Source of the DNA: Diadema setosum
Lineage: Eukaryota > Echinodermata > Echinoidea > Diadematoida > Diadematidae
Assembly: GCF_964275005.1 (NCBI RefSeq)
Contig: NC_092701.1
Location: 13,328,670 to 13,392,669 of the forward strand
DNA: 64,000 nt
Direction: 5' to 3'
The notes beneath the pieces are model-generated. The model worked only from the letters and a program-made list of their open reading frames with translations. It was not told the DNA's origin and made no database searches. A program made the translations under genes and the position numbers. Position 1 is the first letter of the stretch. Every line of letters begins with the position of its first letter. Positions 49,701-61,700 of the stretch are shown piece after piece.

Positions 49701-52051
49701 ACAATACTTTGAAGATGATGATTGTGTTACCTTTGCTAATCTGCCGTTAATATGCGACCAATGATATTATTTTATGATAGCAAGTAAAAACGTAAATTCC
49801 TTCATTTTCATACTTGTCTGACATTGATGAAAAGTTCAAAATGCTGATTTTATCTTAATCGTAAAGTCAATTTAATCATGCCTCAGAATACTATCTAGGT
49901 ATTTGGTTTGTGTAATCAACAAACTCCACATCTCAAGTAGATAGTCTTACAAATATATCATCATTATTTCGTGACTATCGGTAGATGACGGTAGCACAAA
50001 CCTACACCCATGTTTAACCTACTCGCTAAGTGATTTAAGGCCTTCGTCTTTAATAAAAAGTAAACAATATCGTAATTTTACTATGTTTGGGAAAAATAGT
50101 AACAAAAACGTTCGCCTCCTATCTGCGTCACATTTGGTGAATACACATAAATGCAATAGCGTCATTTCAGGGTCTATACATTACGTTATGAAGTACGTTA
50201 TGAATTATCACGATGAAATTGTGCAGTCTTCCCTTTTATGTTCCTGTCATGTTCACATGTTTGGTGTATGTTATTTCCTACAAACCTGAACAGGTCAGCT
50301 TTTCAGCGTAGAAACACTCAACTTTCTAAAGAGCGACCACTCAGACAGCGCCATTCAGCATGACGTCAAAGTTTTGCAAGACGTCGTTAACCGCGCCCGA
50401 GAGATGCAAGTCGACCCCATGGAGTTTGCCTGTTTGAAGGCACTCGCCCTCTTCCGACCAGGTATGGGTTGAAAGCTGCCTGTTTGATACAGCTCGAATG
50501 ATATTGATCGTATCAAAGTGAGAGATCAATGAAACAACCCCCTGTTGTTCTGTGGTGATTACGGAATGTACAATGGTACAAGTAACTTTTTTTCAAGTCA
50601 CTTTATGATCACAAGCTACTATAAAAACATCTTCATAAAAGTAAGGATGCTGCGATGTTATTTAATTATTTGAAACATTAGGGTCTACAAAAAGGCTTCG
50701 AAATGTTAAGGTTTTACTAATGACATCACAGACAATCATAATGGCGCAATATAGTCACTATGCTGCGCTTTGGCTCTCTGGCGTCTGGTGAGCACAACAT
50801 CATCAAAACTCGAATAGCTTTGGATGATATGATTTGATGATGAAGTGCATCTACTCATAACTTCACAGAGTCCCAAGGACTTCGGGAGGGTGCTGCTGTC
50901 GAGAGGATACAGGATGACACCCAAATGACCCTGGCAGAATACAGCCAGACACGCCATCCTGGCCACAGGACAAGATTTGGACGACTTCTTCTCCTCCTAC
51001 CATCCGTTCGCAGCATCCAGTCAAAGTATGATTCATGAGCAGCAATACCACTATGAAAATGCCAATGAAACCGTGAATGTTCACCTTCACTACCAATGTC
51101 TATGTCATGCCGAATGTCTGTCAGTATCAATAACCATGTTTGATGTTAAAACTTGCTGGTGGTATTGCTTCGATGTACAGGCAAGAGCTGTTTTCCAAGA
51201 GGACGCTGTTATTGTTATTATTACCCCATCATTTTGGTTTCCATTCATTCACCTGGATGGCGAGGCATATTGGTGGGTAAAACCCCTTGTCCATTAATAA
51301 ATTTAGTACCATATGCGATAGACATGGTTTGAAGTTGTGATCTCATGTTTCAAGGGTCCAGAGCCTTATCTACTAGAGAATCCAACACATTATTACCCCC
51401 TGCCTCTGCCCTGCTATCACACAACACTTAGCATCGCCAAAGACATCTATGAGTTCTTTCAACTTCACCACTATACCTCTTTCCACAACATTATATCAGT
51501 CAAGCACGCAACCACTACCATAAGCACAGCTATTAATAATAATAATAATAATAATAATAGTGGCTACTTGTATAGCGCACAGGTCCACTTTTCAGTGCTC
51601 ATGGCGCTTCAAAATGAAAAAATATCGTATATTACTGCTACCACCGCTGCCACCTCACACTTAAAGCACTGCTATAATCCACAATCAATTTCAGCAAACT
51701 ACCGCCAGCACGATCCCTCCACACGGTTCTAAATAAACCGTCACCATCACTTTCTCTATCCCTATATTATATTTTCCGTCATTGTCGTTACAATGCACAT
51801 AGATCTAATGGATTTAGAAGCAAATACAGTATGTTTTTGATGATACAAAATGCGTACCTCTCTTTTACCATTCAGAAGAGATGAATAAGCCACGCCTATT
51901 TGTAACTTGATTATTGTAATATGCGTGTACCTATCTATTAAAAAGAATTGTCTTTTTTTCATCCAGAACCATGGAGATACTCTACTTCCGGAACACCATT
52001 GGCAGCATACCAATACAGCGGCTTCTCTGTGACATGTTCAAGTCGTGTTAG
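40703..52051 (+). CDS. NR2E-group nuclear receptor, PNR/TLX-like, complete (seven exons, 544 residues)
   Basis: A ligand-regulated or orphan transcription factor; NR2E receptors act in eye and neural development. Exons: 40703-40724, 41768-42343, 47767-48147, 48506-48751, 50294-50461, 50869-51025, 51967-52051; all GT-AG, phases agree, 1635 nt. Residues 1-130 are a Ser/Thr/Pro/Glu-rich A/B region. The DNA-binding domain begins at Cys131 with CQVCGD, P-box CDGCRG, and a standard second finger (C-x5-C-x9-C-x2-C). AVQHERAPR follows, as in NR2E. The hinge is proline-rich (about 200-326). The ligand-binding domain carries the signature [20 protein letters not shown], then [13 protein letters not shown], and ends [12 protein letters not shown], close to the LLCDMFKN end of PNR (NR2E3). 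Exact orthology within NR2E (NR2E3, tailless, HR83-like) is not settled. Two MITE copies lie in introns 2 and 4. Confidence 0.95.
42344..47055. other. NR2E-like intron 2, low-complexity contents
   Basis: Holds a T-run joined to G10 at 42713-42739, G-runs near 42936 and 43592, a (CAAA)n tract at 43506-43543, a TTTG/TG run at 43735-43767 and a G-run near 45560. At 43249-43280 is the CAACTTTTTTTTCAAGAATAC piece shared with 17202. No nested gene was recognised. Confidence 0.55.
47056..47426. mobile_element. Foldback MITE, family 1, copy 3 (NR2E intron 2)
   Basis: Left end TTAAAGACATAATCTACC, right end GGTGCCTTTAA. The same internal signatures as the other copies are present, such as ACAAAATGTGAACAATAGTT and TGACCTACACATATGCATC. 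Same orientation as the copy in FMO-B intron 1. Confidence 0.85.
49339..49710. mobile_element. Foldback MITE, family 1, copy 4 (NR2E intron 4)
   Basis: Left end TTAAAGGCATTATTTACC, right end GGTAAACAATACTTT. Internal blocks AAAATGTGAACAATAGTT, AAACCGTCTACAGTTATGG and ACGCATATGCATCAAATG match the other copies. Confidence 0.85.
51531..51610. repeat. AAT microsatellite with attached dispersed repeat
   Basis: (AAT)n followed by AGTGGCTACTTGTATAGCGC and GTGCTCATGGCGCT. The same arrangement is found at 13252-13350. It lies in NR2E intron 6. Confidence 0.65.
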
Positions 52052-54582
52052 ACTTACCGTTTCAGTGTTCGCGTGTCATGATATTTGGAACATAATCCGG
52101 TCACGACTGCCCCCGCGTAGGGCCAAAGCACATTATTGGTTAACCCCAGTAAGTGCCACACGTCCCCCTGCGATTGGTGCCAAACAACAGTTTGTATGTG
52201 AACTGGAAGTTGTGTCCTATATTCTTGCAGCCAGAGTAGACAAGCTGGTAGGATACAATATTGATCGCTTACCTCCTCCGCATGCAGTAAGGAAAAGTAC
52301 CAGCAACTTGCCTCTGCTACATCTGTTGTGTTCTGAACTGCCAGTAACCTGGCGTGAAATTACAACCTTTGTCAAATATAGCAAAAGCAGTGGGAAGTAA
52401 TGTGCTGCATGTCTCTGCCAAACTTCGTATAAACATGGTTTGTGCAATAACTTCGGGGATCAATAGGTTATTGTATTTTAACGTGACCTGTGAATGTCAC
52501 GTAGCGACGTGCTGTAGGATAACTGATCATCGCGTGTTGTTAACCATCGTAAACCATTTTTTTTGTCGCTTTCTAAGATTCAATTAAACACTTGACGTCC
52601 CCGTGAAATCTTTTCCCCAAGAAACTATATTTTCCTGAGGGTAAGACATTAATCCCAAGGGCTGACAAAGGCTTCATTGCAAGGTTATAAACGAGACAAT
52701 ATATCGTATTTCATACATGATCTTCATAACTACACATCATTTTCATCATAGCCCCATCGGCAGCTAGTCAAGTTCTTGAATCGTATCACTTGACGTGACG
52801 TCAGTGCTTGCAGTATAACAATTTCGATCCTCGTGGTCACGTCAGTGCATTATGACCAATCACCGACAAGTATGTAGACCATGCATATAATCTTGGTAGT
52901 ACATGAAATACAGTATGTGCTTCGAGTCATTTATCTTCAACTTAGTCGTCTTTTCTCGCGTTGCTGGAGGCTTCATATATGCCCTCCTAACTTAACATTT
53001 AATATGAAGATGTAAGCCAATAATTATGTCTGAAAATATCAAAGCGAACCATTCCATAAATATCATAAAATTTTCGTTTGTTTCACAATACTTGAGACTG
53101 GCGGTGTTCATTTTGGGATGGCCTTCTCTTAACCCGCTTGAGGGACTTTGAATGCGGTATTGATTTAGTGAAATAAGCTGCTATTTCGTATAACAAGCAG
53201 TTTCACGTCAATGTGAATATCCTTGAAAAACAATGCTTTGCAATTAACTTCATTTTTCGTTCAATAGTTTAAATTGACTTAAATTGACTTAGATTTACAA
53301 CATAAAATCTGACTAACAAAATGGTGGCAGTGACATCGAAATTGGACTTGCAGTAAGAGAGTTTGGGATATCAAGGTTTTAAATCTTTTTACAGAATAAT
53401 GACATCCGTCGAAGCCAGAGATATGCAATTTGGCTGAGGTGATACTGTTTTCAATTTTCAGATCTTCCATTTGTTTTGCGCATGCACAGAGGTGATTGCA
53501 TAGATAGTATAGCAGCTACAGCCTATCCTCAAAAAGTCAGCACTGACTGATTATCGAATCTCAACGTAGGCTTCTCTTTTAGATTTTATGCAGAAATCAA
53601 GGAGATTTTCTGAAGAGTTCGAGTAAGTCAGTGAAAGGCTTTTCAGAATATGATCTCATGACTTCGTCCATACTGCATAGATAGTGTGGCTGTTGCCATA
53701 TGATAAAACTCTGGCCGTATTTGCTTCATTCTGTAAATTTTGAAAAACAAATCTACAAAAAGAAAAGCAAATAATGAATATACGGCAAATGTTTCACAAA
53801 GTCAATTTGAACATGTTGAAGGATCGCACTTAACATCTCAGGACTACATACTAGTACTCATGATGCTGCACTGACACATCTCGTCACATAAGGGAAAATC
53901 GTTTATAAGTTTCAATTGTACTTACACTGTAAAAACATCGATGTTAGATTTAACACCATGTGTCCCTTTTTTGACCAAGTTTATCAATCATACACTCTCT
54001 TCTTAATTTCATTGCGGATGTTACCATACATTTGGGTTGTTTATGAGTCTTTGTCACTCACCGTGTTTGTGCGCATGTATATGTTGGTATGTCAGACTGT
54101 GTATAATATCTTCTATTTTACAATAATGGTGGTAATGATAACATGAAGAACTGGGGCTGTATTCAGGTTGAAGAGGGAAGAAGGAGTAACGGTGATGAAT
54201 AAACCATATTTTGATTTACCGTACATTTTATGTCTAATCATGAGTATTTTGCAGAGTTGAGTTAAGTTGAGCTGAGTTGAGTTCATTTGATTTCACCAAT
54301 GTTCACTCATTTCAGCCAGTGGCTGTTTTTCTATGAGTCCGTGTAGTTAAAAATTATAAAATTACATAGTCGACAGTTAAGTTATGAAAGTATTTTGAAT
54401 TTAGTGTTATCAAAACATAGACGATTTTCTCGGTTTTCATTTCAAGGTACAAGGGTGCAAACGCAAGCGATTTGAGATAATGTCGAGTATAGTGACACTT
54501 GAAAAGTCGCTTGCTTCCCAGTGTCGCCAAGAATTATTGAACGCAAACAGAAAAGCCGGACAATCTACTTGACCAACAAGAC
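52052..54582. other. Spacer downstream of the nuclear receptor
   Basis: No gene recognised in 2.5 kb. The first plausible poly-A signal is ATTAAA at 52583-52588. The rest is AT-rich with no obvious repeat. Confidence 0.45.
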
Positions 54583-54888
54583 TTAAAAGTATTTTTTATT
54601 GGGAGCAGTGATTTAAAAAAAAAATGTTCAAGTAATCACATTTGATAGATATGTGTAGGTCAGTTGTATCACAAAACACCCTACCATATAAAAATTCCGC
54701 AATAAAGCCTAAAATATAGGGAGATATCACTATTGTCACATTTTGTATATTTAACAATACTTCCCTTTGATTATACTGATATACATGTTTACTTTGTTGT
54801 TTCTATCCCTAACTCACAATTTAGAACTATTCTTAAGCTCTAAAGCTGGGTTTTTGTTTCTTCTGTAAATGGTTAATAATGTCGTTAA
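54583..54888. mobile_element. Foldback MITE, family 1, copy 5
   Basis: Same orientation as copy 1. It starts TTAAAAGTATTTTTTATTGG and ends AATGGTTAATAATGTCGTTAA, so TTAA is at both tips. It is shorter than the others; the interior block with the AAACCGT motif is absent. Confidence 0.8.
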
Positions 54889-54889
54889 G

Positions 54890-55022
<133 letters not shown>

Positions 55023-55049
55023 TAAATCTGCGAGCACCAACCGCGATCT

Positions 55050-55256
55050 GGGCCCCGTCTTATAAAGACTTGTGATTGATTCAAATCAATCGCAACTTAA
55101 AGATTAAATGCAAATCCATCTTATAAAAAAAAAAAAATTATGATTGAAATTAAGACGGAGAACTGCAATCAATCAATCACAGGTTGCGATTGATTGCAGC
55201 TTACAAGAGATTTGTGATTGATTAATTTCTATCACAAGTTTTATAAGACAGGGCCC
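55050..55256. mobile_element. MITE with GGGCCC terminal inverted repeats
   Basis: The left end GGGCCCCGTCTTATAAAG and the right end, in complement, GGGCCCTGTCTTATAAAA continue as matching inverted repeats (ACTTGTGAT) for about 30 bp. The interior is full of AATCAATC/GATTGATT. No coding capacity. The superfamily is not assigned because no clear target duplication was found. Confidence 0.7.
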
Positions 55257-56708
55257 TGAACTTGAAGAAATGGAAACAAAAAGAAAGTTCCTGGGCAACT
55301 GTTGTTAGAAATACATTGTATGTCTATGTGTGTGTATACGCAAGGAGCTTAGGTAGTTCCTTGTTACACGATACTGTAGTTGCAAATTTGAAACTCTACA
55401 CCATACAGTCTTTGATGTCTTCAAAGCGTTAACTGTTACCTAGCTCCATTTTTTGGTTCTAAAGAATATTTTTAATCCATAATTTGCGGACTTTGTGATG
55501 GGGCTCCACCCCCCCCCCCCACCCGCCCCCGGGGGGGGGGGGTGCTCATTTAATCAAATTGAGATCCTATCACCTAGGAATGCTACCTGCCAAGTTTAGT
55601 GAAAATCTGTCTAGGGGTTTTCAAGTAAATGAAAATGGTAAAGGTTCCTCTATACCATCTATATACGTAATACCGTGAAGTATATAGTTGATTCGCACAA
55701 AATGCCTGATGCGTTTGTACATTTCCCGTCAAAACGGAACGCTTGTACATTTCCCGGCGCCACTACTTACACCTTTTCCTTTGATGCACTTTTATGGATT
55801 GACACATTTCCCGGCTAGATGTTTGTGCATTTCCCGGCTCCACATCAGCGTCTGCTCAGCAGGAGTGCATTTCACCGTGGACCTAGCTACAATACAACGA
55901 TATTCTGCCAACAAGCCAAACAAATAGCATGGATTATAGAGCATATACTGCCCAACCTGTGTACATCCTCTGCTTAGACGGAGCATTTATCTTATAAGAA
56001 ACGAATTAGTATTTGTTAACTCAGAAATTTGTGTATGGTGTTTATCCTCGCTCCCTGTTGAATTTCATGATTTTATTTATTTATTAATCTATCTCTATAT
56101 CTATCTATTTATCTATTTATTTGTTCATTCATTTATCAGTTTAATTTTTTCCTTTTTGATGAAGAGACCAGAGAGAGTCGGGGTCAGTCGAACATCCCTT
56201 GATGTTCGCACTGAGATACTTGGCATGCCCCAGGGATGTGTTTTGATATAAACGTTTTAATTTTCGTTTATTTGGGAATTTATTGCTAGAAAAAGCGAGT
56301 GCTTGATTATTACATATATGTGGATGGTGCAGTGATTTCAGGGTATTCTGCATTAAAACAATGTAGAAAGCTATGTTTCAGGAATCGATTGATTAGTCAA
56401 TTGGTGGGTCTCATTCAATTCAATGTGGTTTATTGTGCAAAAATACAGAAATAAAATAACAAACCAGCAGCTCGAAGGCTGATACGGTTGCTTTACATTA
56501 GAATCATAAAAATGAATTAAAATGACACTGATAGTATAAGCATACGTGAAAGAAAAAAAAAAATATACACATCAGACCTGAGCATCAAAAAATGGGATAG
56601 GTGAAAGCATTGCCAAACAAGTAAGGAGATGTATACAGTATGTACGTGTATAGGGAATAACAAACATGGCAAGATGGAGACGAGCGGGCAAGGAAGTACA
56701 TTATTCCC
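55257..56708. other. Spacer with C/G hairpin and CATTTCCCGG cluster
   Basis: Holds a C-run facing a G-run near 55509-55542, and five copies of a TTGTRCATTTCCCGGC-like motif at 55712-55877 (see findings). There is a TTTATCTA-type tract near 56076-56140. No gene recognised. Confidence 0.5.
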
Positions 56709-57087
56709 TTAAAGGGGATGGCCAGTAACTAATCAGTGGGAATCAGTGAGAATGCTGGGGGATGATTGTTCCAATCCTTGTGGGATTCATTTAAGAGTAC
56801 ATTATATATCTATTGTTGTGTGAAAATCATTTGCTGCAGAATGGTCTCATATTCAAGTAATATGCAGTTTAATGTTAACGATCGCCCCGTCATTGTACAG
56901 GCATGCTAACCTAGCTGGAAACAGTAAACTGCACATTACTCGAATATGAGACTATTCTGAAGCAAATAATTTTCACACAACAGTAGATACATAATGTACT
57001 CTTAAGTGAATCCCACAAGGATTGGAACAATCATCCCCCAACATTCCCACTGATTCCTACTGATCAGATACCTGCCATCCCCTTTAA
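56709..57087. mobile_element. Near-perfect palindromic MITE, family 3
   Basis: TTAAAGGGGATGGC at the left is mirrored by GCCATCCCCTTTAA at the right. The arms of about 160 bp are reverse complements nearly throughout, for example GGGGGATGATTGTTCCAATCC against GGATTGGAACAATCATCCCC. A short centre of about 50 bp near 56875-56925 separates them. TTAA is at both tips. No coding capacity. Confidence 0.88.
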
Positions 57088-57889
57088 ACGGGAACAAAAT
57101 GAAAGAAGCGATAGATTTCAGGAGATTTTATGATTATGTACCATTTTTAATTCAAGACATCTCCGCACATAGATCGGGAAGAATGCCTCGATCTCTTTAT
57201 TCATGACAGCCCCGCACACCCTTCGTGCGGTTATTAGTAGGCTTATACAATTTGAACAGATTGGTATAATCTTAATTATTCAGTCTGTCCTCGCACACAG
57301 CGTGCCTGTTTTAGAAGTTCGTTTTGTTTTGTTTGTTTGTTTGTTTGTTTTTGTCTCGGATTTCATTCATACCCGGAGGCCTACATAGTAATGATCCCCC
57401 CCAAAAAAAAAAAAAATAATAATAATAATAAAATAAAAAGATAATAGTAATCAATTGTAGCTGGGCGGTCACATATCAGTCAATAGTGCAGTTGTTTTTA
57501 TTTTTTCTGAAGGGGATATACACTTATATCCACTTATCTTTATGTTTCAGGAAAGAATGTTAATACAGTAGGCCTACGTTGTGAGCCGGTAATTGTACCA
57601 ATAAATAAATAGATATATGTCAATATAGTCATTGAGTTCATTGTTTCTTTATTTCGTATAACATAACGTTGTAAGGGTGTATAGATACTGTATTATACAT
57701 CAATAATTTATGTTTCAGTTTATGGTGCAGTTTTTGTAATGTCTTTGAATTACCTAAATTACCTATAGGTACTTTGGGTGCACTTTTATGCATTTTACGT
57801 AGGCTCTATTTGTTGTAATATCCAATGTACCAACGGTACGAAAAATATCCATAGTGGACAATAGAATATGAAATCAATCAATCAATCAG

Positions 57890-57947
<58 letters not shown>

Positions 57948-57968
57948 GTCAATCATGTTGTTGGAATT
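57088..57968. repeat. Spacer with TTTG and AATC microsatellites
   Basis: (TTTG)n near 57324-57352, an A/AAT-rich tract at 57402-57440 and (AATC)n at 57872-57946. No gene recognised. Confidence 0.8.
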
Positions 57969-58354
57969 TTAAAGGGTGTGTGCAGTTCTGGTTGAGGTGA
58001 GGATTTAGCTTTTAACGTTTTGCGAGGTAGATACAGAAACCACTCTATGAGATGTCAAAGAGCATGCAATTCTAAGGGGTATCAAAACTTTATTTGATGA
58101 AAATCGGTTTAATTTGAAATGGCTGAGATATCCAAAAACAAGGTGAAACAAAGAGATCCTAATAAAAAGCGTGGCCTCTCACTTTTTTGGCTATCTCAGC
58201 CATTTGAAAACCAATTTTCATCAAATAAACGTTGAATCCTTCTTAAAATTACAAGACATGCTTTTTCATATTTCAGAAGAGGTTTTTCATTATCTCACTT
58301 AGGAATGTTCTAAACATGAATCCCCACCTCAACCAGTACTGTACAGTCCCTTTA
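57969..58354. mobile_element. Palindromic MITE, family 2, copy 2
   Basis: Left end TTAAAGGGTGTGTGCAG then TCTGGTTGAGGTGAGGATT; right end mirrored as CCCCACCTCAACCAG then CAGTCCCTTTA. The interior shares GATGAAAATCGGTTT and CTGAGATATCC with the copy at 12061-12432. Confidence 0.82.
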
Positions 58355-58479
58355 CCTGCAAACACGGTGGTCAGTGCGAAACATACACTCAAACACAAGC
58401 ACTACACAGCAGGAATCAATGTTTAGTCCTCTTCTCATTGGGTTTTCAGGAAATATGCTCGACTTTGCAATTCATGAAT

Positions 58480-58736
58480 TGACTGAGCTGCCTGGTGTAG
58501 GCACCTTGATCTTGCGTCGTGGACATCGCGTCCCGCACTTGCGTCGTCGCGCCTGCCTCTGTGGTGACACGTGTAATGTAAAACCTCGAATCGCTGCATA
58601 AAGATTAGCGCCAGCCCGATCAGACTCGACTTCGACGCCGTGCGAACACTTCTGCACAGCGGCGGCGGCGACGGTGCACCTCATAACTCAAGCGACAGGA
58701 CCGTGTGTGGTTAGGTGCTGTAAAGTCCAAAAAGAT
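58480..58736 (+). promoter_or_regulatory. CpG-rich start region and 5'UTR of SKIC2
   Basis: This stretch is much richer in GC and CpG than the AT-rich DNA around it (GCGTCGTCGCGCC, GCGGCGGCGGCGACGG). It contains a CACGTG E-box at 58568-58573 and ends at the SKIC2 start codon. A promoter or 5'UTR is inferred from composition and position; the start of transcription is not visible. Confidence 0.5.
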
Positions 58737-61700
58737 ATGAATTCGGATGATCTTGCAGCCCTCGAAGGGAGCGTCTCAAAATTAGAGGAAGGCAAGTGAA
58801 CAAAATTGTATCAATAATGTAATTTGACTTCCTGGACAGTCTAGACTCTAGTTTAAAAATATAAAGTACCTGCACATCTTTGATTTTGTTTAGCCCCATG
58901 TGCTAGTTTTTGTGTAAGTAAAAGCTTTACATCAATCTTGCGCTAACCTGGCAAAGCAATGGTACAGACAAGGATGTTGATACAATCATACAGAACCCGT
59001 CCGTCCTATGTATGGTGTAGTGAATGGAGGAAGTCATTATGGTAAAATAGGTCTGTGTGGGTCCTCCGGTTCAATCTGAGGTTTGCAAACAATTTCCTTC
59101 AATAAACTGATATTAGGGGAGAAACTATATTTGCTGGTTGAGGCAACTTCTTGCACTAGTGAGAGTCTGTAGACTGTAGTGTAGTGCAGAGATAGGCCTA
59201 CGTACAGTCTAAAAACAGAGTAACTAACAACAGTAGGCCCTAACTAACAGCACTAAGTTATCAGGGAAAATGCATGCTTACTTCTACTATCTAGACAGAA
59301 AAATCTGTCTGTCCGGAGGAGTCCCTGACGTCCAGTGACGACCAGATACAGACCGATCTTTTGGTCAAGGTTTCTTCATTCAGGTAGATCTAGTGCCAAT
59401 CTATGTAGGGTAATCTGTTACAGCATGCAGGTCTAGATCCTAACTGAGTTAGACCTGAAAGAAAGACATTATTCAGAGGGGTGAAGGGCCAGATGTGAGT
59501 TTCTTCACTTTGTCTCCCTGTACAAATTAAATGTGTTAAGATCGCAAAGGATCTGTAAATCAACAAACATGTCGGAAAAAAGGAACCAGCAGGACTCGAA
59601 CCTGTAATCTACTGCTTTCCGGGCAGCGACACTACCCAGAGCTACCAAGTCTCATGCATTGTGAGTGAGACTCAAGCATTTAGGGTCCGTCTCACGATCT
59701 CACGCATGACCCCCATTTTTCTCACGCATTGGGAGCACAGCTTAAAGTGAGAGTTGTAAATTAAAGGCATATTTCCCTTTTGTCTTTCAAAATAAGTGAA
59801 AAATAGTCACTTAAGTATGCACCAGCTTGCACCATTAAGAGCTAAAAATTGAAAAAGCTCCCTACCGTGGGAGGGTGGACACCTCCCTCCCCTTGCTCAG
59901 TCGCTTCGCTCCTTGCTCACGCACATGCGCGCGCACCGAGATGCTGAGCCATGGAAATCTCACTCATAAAAAATGTTTGAACTTGGCATCTATGCACTAC
60001 CACCAGGCTGTTTCCTGGTTGCCGGCAGTGACACGATGAACATGGAACAAATACCCAAGCTCTGAAATTCCGTCATTGTTATGTTAAGTAGTCCAAGGCA
60101 GACAAGGCATATTAAATGAAAGAAAGATATTATTCAGAGGGGTGAAGGTTCAGATGCGAGTTTCTTCATTTTGTCTCCCTCTACAAATTAAATTTGTTAA
60201 GATTGCAACTGCTGATCTGTAAATTAACAAATTTGTTAATTTTGTTAATTTACAGTTGCAATCTTAACAAATTTAATTTGTAGAGGGAGACGAAGTGAAG
60301 AAACTCGCATCTGAGTTAGACCTGTCACTCTATTTGTATTTTCAGTAGCTCATTACTCCAATCAGTAGGGCCTATTGTAATTACCATTGGAATTACCATT
60401 TCATTACTGTAGTCATCAATAAATGGTATAGTATATTTTGGTTTTAGCAGTAGTGACAGTAGTAGTAGTTATTGTTGCAGTAGTACGTACTAATTGTTAT
60501 CATCTTCATCATCATCTTCATATTTAGTGTTGGTAGTGGTTAGTAATATTTTAATTTGTAGGATTGGGTTGATTTCTTTTCAGGGTCAGTTGAAACTTGA
60601 AGTACTAATAACAAGACCAAATAAAAATGGTACCACATTTTAACTTCGAGTGATATGCTCCTAAGTGATTAAGTGTAGGCCTTTCTGTGATAATGAAAAT
60701 AAAAGAAAAGAAAATGACATTGAAATGAAGCTTCCTCTTTAATAATTCTAAATTAGAAGAAAAATGGTTCTTAGACCATTTACCTTCAGTTGAAAAATAG
60801 ATAACAGCCTAAAATTGTTTCTAATTACTTGCATGTTATATTGAACTGAAAAGCAATGATGAGTTTTGTTAATGTCAGGGGCACCCTGTCAAAAGAAAAA
60901 AGTCAATCATTTGTTTGGTATTGTGTACGGCCATCATGCTCCATTTCTAATTTACACAAAATTTACATTCTTCTGTTATGTGTAGCAATCAGAATTGGCT
61001 TGCATGGGCATTCTCCATTTACAAAATCATCCTGCCAATGAACTTCCATAGCTTTGCAGTGCAATGACTGAATTTTCAATACAAACATGCTATCTAAAAG
61101 GCCCAAGCTTTCTTTCAATGAATCACATAAAAAAAGACATACATTTTCCTATTAACTTGTTATGTTTTCAGTCATGAGGTAGGATTAGGATTCATCTTGG
61201 TACAGTTTAGGGTAATATGGGAGAATTTATGAGCCATGAGTTTGATTCCTTCTTCTTCTTCTGCGTATTATATGTGTCAAGTTATATTATAATTTTTTAT
61301 TTGAAATGTTCTTAGATGAAGATGTTCCCTTCTCAGTTGTTGAGCTGGGAAACAGCGGGCAGTCTGTTGCATACCCCAGCAGTGAGAGGCGACAGGATGC
61401 TTGGCCGCATGTGTCCACAGTAAGTCTGGGGGCATCACTGTTTGATGTAGGTGGCCATATGAAGCAATGTTGTGAACATAAATCCATTGTTTACCTGGGA
61501 GGGGATTTCATGCAACTAAATCTTGATACCAGACTAAATCTTGATACCAGGCTTGGTGTTTTTCTCTTTGTGTTTGTTTGTATGTATAGTTGTATTAACA
61601 ATTATATAAATGTGTGTTTGTAAGCAGACATCAACCACACTGTACAGATCTCCTGGAATACTTATCTTGTAACATTGAGTAATTTTGCATTCTGCTCTTT

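Noticed and set aside
59585-59651. Possible tRNA gene on the minus strand with a GGA-like anticodon
   Set aside because: No acceptor stem pairs, U33 is missing, and the tail matches repeats nearby.
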